45,426 nucleotides of DNA from Chitinophagaceae bacterium (GCA_019247775.1 JAFBAN010000106.1:1-45426), one strand, 5' to 3'. Counted from the first letter of the stretch, positions 1-9,020 are shown. A program made the numbers and translations. Notes: generated by a model not told the origin, from the sequence alone.

Positions 1-318
1 AAGCGCGACTTCGATAACTATTTTTTCTTTTTCCAGACCCTCAAAACGATGGTGCAGCCGCCAGACCTGCTGATCTACCTGAAAGCTTCCGTGCCCACCC
101 TGGTATCACAGATCCAGAAACGGGGCCGGGAATATGAAGAGAATATCCGGCTTGACTACCTCAAACGTCTCAACGAACATTACACCAAATGGATAGATGG
201 CTACAAGGAAGGTCCGTTACTGGTGATCGACTGCGACAAAAACAAATTCGCCGAAAGCGATGAGCATTTCGGGGATATCATCAGTAAGATCGACAGTACT
301 TTGTTTGGATTATTTTAG
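1..318 (+). CDS. Deoxynucleoside kinase, C-terminal fragment (cut by window start)
   Basis: The open frame enters from the left edge in frame 1 and gives 105 residues before TAA. Family members phosphorylate deoxynucleosides in nucleotide salvage using ATP. What is visible is the C-terminal half: a PPDLLIYLKAS strand, which is typical of the dNK/dGK fold, followed by the lid-type motif RGREYEENI whose arginines normally contact phosphate, and a helical tail around YTKWIDGY. The P-loop and DRS-type motif would lie before the window, so substrate preference cannot be judged. The ATG at 49 is internal and not the real start. Family assignment is good; the exact subfamily (dAdo versus dGuo kinase) is open. 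Confidence 0.82.
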   Translation, partial: KRDFDNYFFFFQTLKTMVQPPDLLIYLKASVPTLVSQIQKRGREYEENIRLDYLKRLNEHYTKWIDGYKEGPLLVIDCDKNKFAESDEHFGDIISKIDSTLFGLF

Positions 319-499
319 GAGAGAAGTTAAAGTATTTAAAGTGGGTGAATAGTTGAAGCTGTATCAAGGTGCAGGAGCGAAAACACTCAATAAATTTATG
401 CGCTTTGACGCTTCCTTTTTTGATCAACCCTATTAATTCCGCTTGCTTTCATCCAACCACCATTTTAACCTCTTTAACCTCTTTAACCTCTTTAACAAC
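317..499. repeat. TTTAACCTC tandem array with loosely complementary upstream arm
   Basis: Positions 464-490 are three exact copies of the 9-mer TTTAACCTC, followed by a degenerate fourth copy. Near the kinase stop codon (about 317-345) the sequence GGAGAGAAGTTAAAGTATTTAAAG resembles the reverse complement of this array. The gap therefore resembles a large, decayed inverted repeat of the kind seen elsewhere in the window. The tandem array is certain; the pairing of the two arms is inference. No convincing gene was seen in this gap. Confidence 0.6.
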
Positions 500-515
500 C
501 CTAACCATCATCCAC

Positions 516-545
516 AAAAAAGCTCCGTCCTTACGAACAGAGCTT
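516..545 (-). terminator. Intrinsic terminator of pckA
   Basis: Read on the minus strand, AAGCTC (545-540) pairs with GAGCTT (525-520). The inner bases TGTTC/GGACG pair as well, with two G-U pairs, and close a GTAA loop. The stem is followed by a run of T (521-516). It lies about 70 bases after the pckA stop codon and has the form of a Rho-independent terminator. Confidence 0.8.
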
Positions 546-616
546 ACCGTAACAAACAAAGCAATCGAAGAGACCCGTTTCGGATCCATCCCTGACCAAG
601 GGGGTGGACCAAAGAG

Positions 617-2221
617 TTAGATTTTGGGTGCGGCCTCCAGGACTTCCTCCGATACGCCGGACGCATATTTTTCGAAATTCCGGATGAATTGCAGCGCCAG
701 GTCCTTCGATTTCGCATCATAGGCAGCAGGATCCGCCCAAGTGCTGCGTGGATCCAGAATTTCTGCAGGAACGCCCGGGCAACTGGTTGGCATCTGAACG
801 CCGAAAACGGGATGAGACTGATAATCAACGCCATCTAATTTGCCTTCCAGGGCGGCGCTGATCATAGCCCGGGTATAGCTTAGCTTCATACGCTTGCCGA
901 TGCCGTAGGGGCCGCCGCTCCAGCCGGTATTCACCATCCAGACATTCACTTCATGCTCCCGCATTTTTTTGCCCAGCATGGCGGCATACTGGCCCGGATG
1001 CAAGGGCAGGAAAGGAGCGCCGAAACAGGCGCTGAAAGTTGATTTGGGTTCATTGACGCCCGCCTCCGTACCAGCCACTTTTGCGGTATAGCCGCTGATG
1101 AACTGGTACATGGCCTGGCCCGGACTCAACCTGCTGATCGGTGGCAATACGCCATAAGCATCGCAGGTGAGAAAGAAAATATTTTTGGGAAGACCACCCA
1201 TAGCAGGTTCCACCGCGTTGCTGATAAAATGCAGCGGATAACTGACCCTGGTATTTTCGGTGATGGTCTTGTTTGTAAAATCGATCTGGTTGGTGCCGGG
1301 TTGAAAGCCTACATTCTCTACCAATGCACCCGGCCGGATCGCCTGGAAGATCTCAGGCTCTTTTTCTGCGCTGAGATCGATGGTCTTGGCATAACAGCCG
1401 CCTTCAAAATTGAACACGCCTTCCGAAGTCCATCCATGCTCATCGTCCCCGATCAGCTTGCGTGCAGGATCGGCGCTGAGTGTGGTTTTGCCTGTTCCGC
1501 TCAGACCGAAAAAGATCGCAACATCACCATCGCAACCCATATTGGCACTGCAATGCATGCTCAACACGCCTTTGTTGTGCGGCAGGATATAATTGAGCAC
1601 ACTGAAAATTCCTTTTTTCATCTCACCGGTATAACCCGTGCCTCCGATGAGTATGGTACGATGGGTGAAAGATATCACCGCAAAATTGTGCTGGCGCGTA
1701 CCGTCGAGTTCCGGATCTGCTTTGAAGCCCGGCGCCTGAATGATATGCCAGTCGGGCTCGAAATTCTCAAGCTCATCCTTCGAAGGCCGCAGGAACATAT
1801 TGTGGACGAACAGATTACTCCAGGGGTTTTCGTTCACTACCCTGATGTTAAGCCGGTAGGCAGGATCGGCGCAGGCATATGCATCACGCACCCACACTTC
1901 CTCGCCGTCACCGAGGTAAGCCAGCATCTTTTCTTTCAGTTGCAGGAAATATTTTTCCTCGATCGGAAGATTGAAATTGTTCCAGTCTACCGAATGCGCA
2001 GTCAGCGGATCCTCCACGATAAATTTATCTTTCGGACTGCGGCCTGTAAACTCACCAGTGTTGATACAGAGCGCGCCAGTGTTGTTCAATACACCCTGTT
2101 CGCGCAGCAATGTCTGCTGAACAAGAACAGAAGCGGGAAGCTGGTAATGGAGGGTAAGGTCCGTCGGTAGTCCGAGGGCAGTCAATGTGGTCTTTAATGG
2201 CATAACGGGAGCAGCTATCAT
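617..2221 (-). CDS. pckA: Phosphoenolpyruvate carboxykinase (ATP)
   Basis: Cytosolic gluconeogenic enzyme that converts oxaloacetate and ATP to phosphoenolpyruvate, CO2 and ADP. From the ATG at 2221 it has 534 residues, the usual length for ATP-type PEPCK. Visible motifs are TGRSPKDKF near residue 57 (substrate arginine), the kinase-1 P-loop GLSGTGKTTLS near residue 240, the kinase-2 region IGDDEHGW and ENVGFQPGTN towards the middle. The frame stays open further upstream to 2380, but that extension is unlike the family and overlaps the promoter. ATG 2203 (528 residues) is an alternative start. A TAnnTTTG element lies just upstream and a strong terminator follows the stop. It is divergent from the GlcD-type oxidase gene. 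Confidence 0.96.
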   Translation of the reverse strand: MIAAPVMPLKTTLTALGLPTDLTLHYQLPASVLVQQTLLREQGVLNNTGALCINTGEFTGRSPKDKFIVEDPLTAHSVDWNNFNLPIEEKYFLQLKEKMLAYLGDGEEVWVRDAYACADPAYRLNIRVVNENPWSNLFVHNMFLRPSKDELENFEPDWHIIQAPGFKADPELDGTRQHNFAVISFTHRTILIGGTGYTGEMKKGIFSVLNYILPHNKGVLSMHCSANMGCDGDVAIFFGLSGTGKTTLSADPARKLIGDDEHGWTSEGVFNFEGGCYAKTIDLSAEKEPEIFQAIRPGALVENVGFQPGTNQIDFTNKTITENTRVSYPLHFISNAVEPAMGGLPKNIFFLTCDAYGVLPPISRLSPGQAMYQFISGYTAKVAGTEAGVNEPKSTFSACFGAPFLPLHPGQYAAMLGKKMREHEVNVWMVNTGWSGGPYGIGKRMKLSYTRAMISAALEGKLDGVDYQSHPVFGVQMPTSCPGVPAEILDPRSTWADPAAYDAKSKDLALQFIRNFEKYASGVSEEVLEAAPKI

Positions 2222-2246
2222 ATGCGAACAAACGTTAGTTAGAGGA

Positions 2247-2254
2247 CAAAAATA
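2247..2254 (-). promoter_or_regulatory. Bacteroidota -7 element of pckA
   Basis: On the minus strand this reads TATTTTTG, a perfect match to the TAnnTTTG consensus of the Bacteroidota primary sigma factor. It would put the transcript start near 2240, giving a leader of about 20-40 bases to ATG 2221 or 2203. No clear TTTG -33 box is seen at the usual spacing. Confidence 0.55.
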
Positions 2255-2482
2255 AGGCAAAACCCCTTCCACGCGAACTTGACGTGTACCGCTTACACTT
2301 CGATTTTCTTCATTCAAACGGCATTTTGATTTATTATTTTCAAAAAAACGGCCTGTTTTTAAAAAATATCCAAGAAGCACAGGGGTGTTGGTTGGAGGAT
2401 TCCTAAAAAATTCGGCGCAAACCCGTGATTAATAAGGGGTGTCTCCGCTACAGCAGTTATTTTTACAAAAAAATACCCTGCA

Positions 2483-3904
2483 ATGGAGGCGATCGCCGCG
2501 AAAGGATTGGTTACGACCGCGCATCTGGATACATTTAAAAAAATCGTAGGTGAAGCCAATGTTCTGGCGGATGAAGAGCAGCTGAGGCATTACGGACACG
2601 ACGAAACCGAAGAATTGCTGTACCTGCCCGAAGTGGTGCTGAAGCCGGCCAACGCCGAAGAGGTCTCCGCCATCCTTCGTCTCTGCAACGAAGACCTGAT
2701 ACCTGTTACGCCACGCGGCGCCGGCACCGGCCTCAGCGGTGGTGCACTACCCCATTTAGGCGGCGTGCTATTGTCTACCGAACGCATGAACCGGATCCTC
2801 GACATCGATGAACGCAACCTGCAGGTAACCACCGAGCCGGGTGTTATCACCGAAGTGTTGCAGAATGCGGTGAAAGAAAAAGGCCTGTTCTACCCACCCG
2901 ATCCCAGCAGCCGCGGCAGTTGTTTTATCGGCGGTAATATCGCTGAGAACAGCGGTGGTCCCAAAGCTGTTAAATACGGCGTGGTAAAAGACTATGTGCT
3001 CAACCTGGAAGTAGTATTGCCTTCGGGCGAGATCATCTGGACAGGCGCCAATGTGCTGAAGAATTCCACCGGCTATAATCTCACCCAACTGATCGTTGGC
3101 AGCGAGGGCACGCTGGGTATTGTTACGAAGATCGTGCTGCGACTGATCCCATTCCCCAAATACGACCTGCTGATGCTGGCGCCATTCGCATCACTGGAGC
3201 GCGCAAGTGAAGCGGTAAGCGCTATTTTCCGCGCGGGCTTCGTGCCGAGCGCGCTTGAACTCGTGGAAATAGATGCGCTGACGATCGTGAGCCGGATGGT
3301 AGACAGTACCGCAGTTCCCGTGAACGATTCCATCGCCGCACACCTGATCATTGAAGTGGACGGCAACAGTATGGATGTGCTGATGGCAGATATGGAAGCG
3401 ATCGCAGCACTGCTTGCAGACTTCGATGCGGGCGAGATCTTTTTCGCGGACGATGCACAACAGAAAGCGGAACTCTGGAAACTGCGCCGCCGGGTGGCCG
3501 AAGCGGCCAAGAGCAGCGGCTATACCATTGAAGAAGATGCGGTGGTTCCGCGCGCGGAATTACCCGCCCTGATCAGAGGCGTGAAAGCGCTTGGCAAACA
3601 ACATGGGTTTGAGGCGGTGTGCTATGGACATGCCGGCGACGGCAACCTGCATATCCGCATCAATCATCCCACCATCAAGAACAGCCATGGCAACGCTGAA
3701 ATGACCGCCGCACTCACTTCGCTTTTTGAGCTCGTTCATTCACTCGGCGGAACGATCAGCGGGGAACATGGCGTGGGGCTGATCCAGAAACCTTACCTGA
3801 GCACGGTTTTCCGCGACGCCAACCTGCGACTGATGCGCGAGATCAAACAGGCTTTCGATCCTAACAATATTTTAAATGCCGGAAAAATATTTGACCTTGC
3901 TTAA
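2483..3904 (+). CDS. FAD-linked oxidase, GlcD family (glycolate or D-lactate dehydrogenase)
   Basis: 473 residues, the full length of the GlcD/D-lactate dehydrogenase family. These flavoenzymes oxidise D-2-hydroxy acids to 2-keto acids. The N-terminal FAD-binding domain (about residues 40-220) shows PRGAGTGLSGGALP and PPDPSSRGSCFIGGNIAENSGGP, the PCMH-type pyrophosphate- and flavin-binding segments. The C-terminal cap (about 220-470) carries CYGHAGDGNLHIRI and SGEHGVGLIQ, with the histidines usual for the substrate site. No GlcE or GlcF partner is adjacent, so it may act alone or with unlinked subunits; substrate cannot be told from sequence. The next gene starts 28 bases downstream but has its own promoter. 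Confidence 0.9.
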   Translation: MEAIAAKGLVTTAHLDTFKKIVGEANVLADEEQLRHYGHDETEELLYLPEVVLKPANAEEVSAILRLCNEDLIPVTPRGAGTGLSGGALPHLGGVLLSTERMNRILDIDERNLQVTTEPGVITEVLQNAVKEKGLFYPPDPSSRGSCFIGGNIAENSGGPKAVKYGVVKDYVLNLEVVLPSGEIIWTGANVLKNSTGYNLTQLIVGSEGTLGIVTKIVLRLIPFPKYDLLMLAPFASLERASEAVSAIFRAGFVPSALELVEIDALTIVSRMVDSTAVPVNDSIAAHLIIEVDGNSMDVLMADMEAIAALLADFDAGEIFFADDAQQKAELWKLRRRVAEAAKSSGYTIEEDAVVPRAELPALIRGVKALGKQHGFEAVCYGHAGDGNLHIRINHPTIKNSHGNAEMTAALTSLFELVHSLGGTISGEHGVGLIQKPYLSTVFRDANLRLMREIKQAFDPNNILNAGKIFDLA

Positions 3905-3909
3905 TAAGT

Positions 3910-3917
3910 TAGGTTTG
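3910..3917 (+). promoter_or_regulatory. Bacteroidota -7 element of the 3933 gene
   Basis: TAGGTTTG is a perfect TAnnTTTG match ending 15 bases before the ATG at 3933. A TTTG at 3890-3893 could serve as the -33 box, although the 16-base spacing is shorter than the usual 19-21. It overlaps the last codons and stop of the upstream gene. Confidence 0.6.
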
Positions 3918-3932
3918 TATCAAATACCCACT

Positions 3933-4535
3933 ATGAAGAATCGATCACTGCTGCTGACCGGATTAATGCTCATCGCGCTGGCCGGCTTCGGCCAGAATGA
4001 AGCCGGGCCGGAAGAAGGGAAGGGAAAATTCAAGAATGAAAATATTTTCATCGGCACCGGATTGAACCTGGGTATTGCCAACCGCTCATTCAATGCAGGC
4101 ATCAATCCGGAGATCGGTTACAGCATTACCCGCTGGCTGGATGCCGGCGTTGCTGTGAACCTGAACTATTTCTCTCAGAATGCATCCGACTACAGCAGTA
4201 TCCGGTACCGCAACTTCAACTACGGGGGCGGTGCATTCATAAGGATCTGGCCGGTGAATTTTTTACATATACAGGTACAGCCTGAGTACAACTGGATCAG
4301 TTCTTCCCAGCGCGATGTGCTTACCGGTCAGAGCGGCACGTTCAATTACCATGCGCAAAGCCTGCTGTTGGGTATCGGTTACGGTTCGCGGCAGATCGGC
4401 AACCATTATTCTTATTTTACGCTGATGATCGATGTGCTGCAGAATTTCAACTCGCCTTACCGGGATCAGTACAATGATCCGCTTCCGGTATTCAGGGCGG
4501 GTATCGGTTTCTATCTTAAGCCAAGGCATCGATAG
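3933..4535 (+). CDS. Secreted beta-barrel-like outer membrane protein, unknown role
   Basis: 200 residues from the ATG at 3933, chosen because it begins a clean signal peptide: charged MKNR, a hydrophobic run, then GFGQ with likely cleavage before Q. The mature part has alternating hydrophobic/polar strands rich in aromatic residues and glycine (GTGLNLGIANRSF, GYSITRWLDAGVAVNLNYF, GGGAFIRIWPV, GIGFYLKPRHR) and ends in a basic strand, as small outer-membrane barrels do. It resembles generic Bacteroidota porin-like or OmpW-size proteins, but no specific family is recognised. Its 3' end overlaps the 3' end of the convergent LOG gene by 20 bases. Confidence 0.7.
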   Translation: MKNRSLLLTGLMLIALAGFGQNEAGPEEGKGKFKNENIFIGTGLNLGIANRSFNAGINPEIGYSITRWLDAGVAVNLNYFSQNASDYSSIRYRNFNYGGGAFIRIWPVNFLHIQVQPEYNWISSSQRDVLTGQSGTFNYHAQSLLLGIGYGSRQIGNHYSYFTLMIDVLQNFNSPYRDQYNDPLPVFRAGIGFYLKPRHR

Positions 4536-5055
4536 CCGCAATGGGATCGGTGCAAACGATGAGGCGTGCACGCCAGTCGCTGTAAAGAAATCCCTGCTCC
4601 GCCATCGTATCCATATAAGCGATCAGGTGATCGTAATATCCTGCCGAGTTGAGCAGGATTATTTTTTTACTGTGGATATTCAGTGTATTCCAGGTCAGCA
4701 TTTCGAATAATTCATCCATGGTTCCATTACCTCCCGGCAATACAATGGCAGCGTCGCAGCTTTCATAGATCATTTTTTTTCGTGAGTGCATGTCCTCCAC
4801 CACCCGCAAGTCCGTTATCCCCTCGTGCTGCGATTCCCATGCTACCAGCAGTTGCGGTATCACGCCGATCACATGTCCGCCATGATCCATCACCGCATTG
4901 GCAACAGCGCCCATTAGTCCTTTATTGCCGCCGCCATACACCAGCCTGATCCCCCGTTCCGCCATCAGCCTGCCCAGTTCATAGGCATGCTGCGCATAAA
5001 GGGCATCGGCGCCGGCCCGGGAGCCGCAGAAAACAGCGATACTGTTGAGTGCCAT
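4516..5055 (-). CDS. LOG family protein (TIGR00730-type nucleoside 5'-monophosphate phosphoribohydrolase)
   Basis: 179 residues from ATG 5055; the frame continues seven codons upstream, but homologues start at MALNSIAVFCGS. The Rossmann-like lysine-decarboxylase fold is marked by FCGSRAGAD at the N-terminus, YGGGNKGLMGAVA near residue 45 and the signature PGGNGTMDE near residue 105, whose glutamate is catalytic in LOG enzymes. Such proteins hydrolyse nucleoside monophosphates to the free base and ribose 5-phosphate; older annotations call them lysine decarboxylases. No cytokinin pathway is implied here. It is convergent with, and overlaps, the preceding gene. Confidence 0.88.
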   Translation of the reverse strand: MALNSIAVFCGSRAGADALYAQHAYELGRLMAERGIRLVYGGGNKGLMGAVANAVMDHGGHVIGVIPQLLVAWESQHEGITDLRVVEDMHSRKKMIYESCDAAIVLPGGNGTMDELFEMLTWNTLNIHSKKIILLNSAGYYDHLIAYMDTMAEQGFLYSDWRARLIVCTDPIAAIDALA

Positions 5056-5127
5056 AACACAATTTACACGCGGCAAAATAGGTCAAATATTTTTACTACT
5101 TTCCAATTTCGTTTAGTTAACGATTTA

Positions 5128-6582
5128 ATGACGCCTATGTCGCCCCTGATCCTTTTTTCCTTTGTCATCGCCTATTTCCTGATCCTGCTTACAGTGGCCT
5201 GGTATACCGGAAAGAACAGCAATAACGATTCCTTTTTTATCGGTAACCGAAACAGCAACTGGATGCTGGTGGCTTTCGGGATGGTGGGTACTTCACTGAG
5301 CGGCGTAACATTTGTGAGCGTGCCGGGCGCCGTAGCGAAGGAGTCATTCGCCTATTTCCAGATCACCCTCGGCTACCTGATCGGCTATGCGCTGATCGCT
5401 TTTGTGCTGCTGCCGCTGTATTACCGGCTGCATCTCACTTCCATCTACAATTACCTGCAAAGCAGATTGGGATTCACCTCTTACAAGACCGGCGCCGGGT
5501 TCTTCATCCTGTCGCGGATCCTGGGCGCTACCGCAAGGCTGTACCTGGTGGTGAACATCCTGCAGGACGCCATCCTCAACAGTTTCCATATCCCGTTCTG
5601 GGTAACCACACTGATCATTCTGGTGATGATACTGCTGTACACTTATGAAGGCGGTGTAAAAACGATCGTGTGGACCGATACGCTGCAGACCACCTGTATG
5701 CTGCTGGGCCTGGTTATCTGCATCATCTATATTCTCAGCAACCTGCACATGAGTTTCGGCGAGAGCATTTCCGCGATGGCGGAGAAGGGATACTCCAAAA
5801 TATTTTTCACGGATCCCAACAGCAAACTGTTCTTTTTAAAGCAGATCCTTGCCGGCGCTTTCATCACGGTTACAATGACGGGTATGGACCAGGAGATGAT
5901 GCAGAAAAACATTTCGGTTAAGACGCTGAAAGATTCGCAGAAGAATATTATTTCCATGTCGCTGGTGCTGATGGTGGTGATCCTGATCTTCCTGTTCCTC
6001 GGCGGCCTGCTGTACCTGTTTGCCGGGCAGATGAATATCGGCGTAACAGGCGACAAGCTGTTCCCCACTATCGCCCTCCAGCATATGCCGCCGGCGGTAT
6101 CGGTGATCTTTATCATTGCGCTGATATCGGCGCTTTTCCCCAGCGCGGATGGGGCCATTACAGCACTTACTTCCACTTTTTGCATCGATATCCTGGGCAT
6201 GCAGCGCAGGGCCGATCTCACAGATCCGCAGAAGAAAAAACTGCGGCAGCGCATCCACCTGGGGTTCGCGTTGCTCTTCCTGTTGTTCGTGATGATGTTC
6301 AAATGGATCAACGACTCCAGCATGATCGGGCTGATCCTCAAAGTGGCGACGTTTACCTACGGGCCCCTGCTCGGCCTGTTCACATTCGGCATTCTTACCA
6401 GGCGCAAAGTAAAGGACCGGCTGGTGCCCTGGGTCTGTATCGCTTCACCGGTGATCTGCTTTCTGCTCGATAAATTCCAGAAACAGATCTTCGGTTCCTT
6501 CGAGATCGGCCTCGAGCTGCTCATCATCAACGGGCTGATCACTTTCCTTGGCCTATGGCTTGTTTCGAGGGAAAGCGACTAA
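5128..6582 (+). CDS. Sodium:solute symporter (SSS family)
   Basis: 484 residues; the ATG at 5128 precedes the first membrane segment (ILFSFVIAYFLILLTVAWY). The following GKNSNNDSFFIGNRNSNWMLVAFGMVGTSLSG is the classic SSS start, with the DSFF..G.R signature after TM1 and the TSLSG motif of the sodium-binding region in TM2. About 13 membrane helices can be drawn. Further family marks are the GGVKTIVWTDTLQ loop and FPSADGAITALTS. The family uses the sodium gradient to import sugars, amino acids, vitamins or sialic acid. No linked catabolic gene reveals the substrate. It begins 72 bases from the divergent LOG gene, so the two may share a promoter region. Confidence 0.9.
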   Translation: MTPMSPLILFSFVIAYFLILLTVAWYTGKNSNNDSFFIGNRNSNWMLVAFGMVGTSLSGVTFVSVPGAVAKESFAYFQITLGYLIGYALIAFVLLPLYYRLHLTSIYNYLQSRLGFTSYKTGAGFFILSRILGATARLYLVVNILQDAILNSFHIPFWVTTLIILVMILLYTYEGGVKTIVWTDTLQTTCMLLGLVICIIYILSNLHMSFGESISAMAEKGYSKIFFTDPNSKLFFLKQILAGAFITVTMTGMDQEMMQKNISVKTLKDSQKNIISMSLVLMVVILIFLFLGGLLYLFAGQMNIGVTGDKLFPTIALQHMPPAVSVIFIIALISALFPSADGAITALTSTFCIDILGMQRRADLTDPQKKKLRQRIHLGFALLFLLFVMMFKWINDSSMIGLILKVATFTYGPLLGLFTFGILTRRKVKDRLVPWVCIASPVICFLLDKFQKQIFGSFEIGLELLIINGLITFLGLWLVSRESD

Positions 6583-6630
6583 GTGGTGATTTCGAATTCA
6601 GATTTTGAATTGAGAAAGACAATAATTTAA

Positions 6631-7275
6631 ATGGAGTTAATAAACCCAGACGCCGAAGCCTATTCTGCCCGCTTTACCAGTCCGGAAACCGGCCTGCTGC
6701 AGGAGATCAATAACTGGACCATGCAGCACCATTCCCAGGCCCATATGCTGAGCGGGCATGTGCAGGGAAAATTTTTATCGTTCCTGAGTACTATACTGCG
6801 GCCGAAATACGTTCTGGAAATAGGAACGTTCACGGGATACAGTGCGCTTTGCCTGGCAGAAGGACTTGTTAAAACCGGCGAACTGCATACCATAGAGCTG
6901 AGAGCGGAAGATGCAGCCACAGCACAACAAAATTTTAGGAAATCCGAAAGAGATAAGCAGATACATTTGCACATAGGCGACGCGAGGCAGATCATACCGG
7001 ATTTACACTACGAATGGGATTTAGTTTTTATAGACGCGGACAAAGTTTCTTACATCGATTATTATGAACTGGCAGTGCCCCGGCTGAGTGCTGGGGGCAT
7101 CATCATCGCAGACAATATGCTGTTCCATGGACAGGTGCTTGAGCAGCCTGTCACCGGCAAAAACGCGATAGCAATACATGCGTTCAACGAGCATGTGCAA
7201 AACGATCCGAGAACAGAAAACGTTTTCATAACGATCAGGGACGGTGTTCAACTGATCAAAAAAAAGAGTGAATGA
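6631..7275 (+). CDS. SAM-dependent O-methyltransferase, family 3 (COMT-like)
   Basis: 214 residues, the usual size for bacterial class I O-methyltransferases related to catechol and caffeoyl-CoA methyltransferases. Motif I is LEIGTFTGYSALCLAEG (about residue 62), followed by an acidic strand end (HTIEL), GDARQIIPDL and FIDADK (about residue 132), where the aspartates bind the divalent metal, and later IIADNML. These enzymes methylate a catechol-like hydroxyl using SAM; the physiological substrate is unknown. Its stop overlaps the start of the glucosaminidase gene as ATGA, indicating translational coupling. Confidence 0.9.
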   Translation: MELINPDAEAYSARFTSPETGLLQEINNWTMQHHSQAHMLSGHVQGKFLSFLSTILRPKYVLEIGTFTGYSALCLAEGLVKTGELHTIELRAEDAATAQQNFRKSERDKQIHLHIGDARQIIPDLHYEWDLVFIDADKVSYIDYYELAVPRLSAGGIIIADNMLFHGQVLEQPVTGKNAIAIHAFNEHVQNDPRTENVFITIRDGVQLIKKKSE

Positions 7276-8387
7276 AGAAACTGATTTTGTTTTTATGCCT
7301 GTCTGCAAGCCTCGCGGTACATGCACAGAAAGAAAAAGTGCAGGCCTACGTTGAAACCTACAAAGAACTCGCTATCGCGGAAATGATGCGTACCGGCGTT
7401 CCTGCCGCTATTACCCTTGCACAGGGTATCCTCGAATCCCAATCGGGCCAGAGCGATCTGGTGAAGAATTCGAATAATCATTTCGGTATCAAGTGTAAGA
7501 CCGAATGGACCGGCGAGAAATTTTACCATGATGACGACACCAAGGGTGAATGCTTCAGGGTATATCCTACTGCCGATCAGTCGTATATCGACCATTCCAA
7601 TTTCCTCAAAACGCGTCCGCCCTATGCTTTCCTGTTCAAACTGGACCCTACCGATTTTGAAGGCTGGGCCAGGGGCTTGAAAAAAGCAGGCTATGCCACT
7701 GAAAAAGATTATGCGCCGAGACTGATCCAGCTGATCAATACTTTCGGGCTGCAGCAGTACTCGCTCGAAGCCATTGCGCGGCTGAAGAATGGTGAAACGC
7801 CTTTCACAACCGGCGTTGTACCGGCTGGTGCGGAACCCAAAAAAGAGTTTATCGAAACAAAGCCCGCCACTGAGGCTGCGTCACCGGGTACTATAACCGC
7901 CCAGCAGTCTGTGACCAATGTATTGGCAGCGGTTGCTGAACAGCCTTCGGAAGAAAAAACGATCAACACCGCGGTTGCTGCAAAAGTGGCGAGTTATCCA
8001 ACCGGCGTTTTTACCATCAACCATACCAAAGTGGTCTTCGGCACAGCCGGAACCTCACTGCTGTCGCTGGCCGATCAGTATGAACTGCCCCTGAGCAAAC
8101 TGCTCGAGTTCAACGATCTTGCAGAAATGGATGTGCTGGATACCGACCGTTTGATGTTCCTCGAAAAAAAGCAGAAAAAAGGCGCCGGCGATTTTCATAT
8201 GGTTGCCGATGGCGAAACGCTCCATGGTATCAGCCAGCTGGAAGGCGTTCGTCTGGAGAGCCTGCTTGAGTACAACAGCTTAAAAAAAGGTTCGAAGGTT
8301 TCAACCGGCGATAAGATATATTTGCGTACCAATGCCCAGGCTGCTGTGGAGAAGCCGGGTAAGAACACAAAGAAAATCACCGGCTGA
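7272..8387 (+). CDS. Secreted glucosaminidase with LysM domains
   Basis: 371 residues. A signal peptide (MKKLILFLCL...VHAQ) leads into a mannosyl-glycoprotein endo-beta-N-acetylglucosaminidase domain (about 25-165): AAITLAQGILESQSGQSDL has the catalytic-type glutamate (E55), followed by NNHFGIKCK and SYIDHSNFL. A low-complexity Ala/Thr/Glu linker follows (about 170-240), then two LysM-like segments (about 250-300 and 310-355; VADGETLHGISQLEGV). It probably cleaves peptidoglycan glycan strands outside the inner membrane, as FlgJ/autolysin-type enzymes do. It starts inside the stop codon of the methyltransferase and is followed 18 bases later by hpt, so the three genes look co-transcribed. Confidence 0.92.
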   Translation: MKKLILFLCLSASLAVHAQKEKVQAYVETYKELAIAEMMRTGVPAAITLAQGILESQSGQSDLVKNSNNHFGIKCKTEWTGEKFYHDDDTKGECFRVYPTADQSYIDHSNFLKTRPPYAFLFKLDPTDFEGWARGLKKAGYATEKDYAPRLIQLINTFGLQQYSLEAIARLKNGETPFTTGVVPAGAEPKKEFIETKPATEAASPGTITAQQSVTNVLAAVAEQPSEEKTINTAVAAKVASYPTGVFTINHTKVVFGTAGTSLLSLADQYELPLSKLLEFNDLAEMDVLDTDRLMFLEKKQKKGAGDFHMVADGETLHGISQLEGVRLESLLEYNSLKKGSKVSTGDKIYLRTNAQAAVEKPGKNTKKITG

Positions 8388-8405
8388 TCATTCAACCACT
8401 ACTGC

Positions 8406-8948
8406 ATGGGAAACCTGGTCGTTCACAACAAAACATTCGTTCCCTACCTGCCCGAGGCGCTGATCCTTGAAAAAGTGAAAAAACTGGCCGCGCAGCTCCA
8501 TCGCGATTATGCCGGTAAGAAACCACTTTTTATTTCCATTCTCAATGGGTCGTTCATGTTCTCATCGGACCTGTTCAAAGAACTGGATTTCGAGGCTGAG
8601 ATCTGTTTTATCAAACTGGCTTCCTATAAAGGCACCAAATCTTCCGGCCAGGTACTTACTGCCATCGGGCTGGATACGGACATCACCAACCGGCATGTGG
8701 TGATACTGGAAGATATCATCGATACCGGCAAGACCATGAATGAATTCCTGCCGCAGTTATGGAACCAGCAACCCGCATCACTGAGGATAGCGGTATTGCT
8801 CCATAAGCCTGACGCCACTGTTTTTCAGGTACCCATCGACTACTGCTGTTTTTCCATCCCCAATAAATTTGTGCTGGGCTACGGCCTCGATTATGATGGC
8901 CTTGGACGCAATATCCGCGAGCTGTACCAGCTCGACGGCGAAGCATAA
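8406..8948 (+). CDS. hpt: Hypoxanthine phosphoribosyltransferase
   Basis: 180 residues, full length for bacterial HPRT. It salvages hypoxanthine (and often guanine) by transfer of ribose 5-phosphate from PRPP. The PRPP-binding motif VVILEDIIDTGKTM lies near residues 98-111. Upstream are the PPi-binding segment SILNGSFMF and the lysine of the SYKGTKSSG flexible loop; the C-terminal KFVLGYGLDYDGLGRNI contains the aspartate that contacts the purine. It is 18 bases downstream of the glucosaminidase gene, likely the last gene of that operon. Together with the kinase at the left edge it belongs to nucleotide salvage. Confidence 0.95.
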   Translation: MGNLVVHNKTFVPYLPEALILEKVKKLAAQLHRDYAGKKPLFISILNGSFMFSSDLFKELDFEAEICFIKLASYKGTKSSGQVLTAIGLDTDITNRHVVILEDIIDTGKTMNEFLPQLWNQQPASLRIAVLLHKPDATVFQVPIDYCCFSIPNKFVLGYGLDYDGLGRNIRELYQLDGEA

Positions 8949-9020
8949 AGTTTTGCCAATAAGCAGCACCCGGGCATTAATTTCCTTCTTTGTACGTTAT
9001 ATTGGAACAAACCGGGCCGG

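Noticed and set aside
369..620. Open frame of 83 codons after the kinase gene
   Set aside because: It translates the TTTAACCTC tandem array and the pckA terminator; the residue pattern (LTSLTSLTSLTTL) is repeat-derived and there is no family resemblance.
1229..2170. Long (313-codon) open frame antisense to pckA
   Set aside because: Shadow of the highly conserved pckA coding sequence; composition is not protein-like and no motif is seen.
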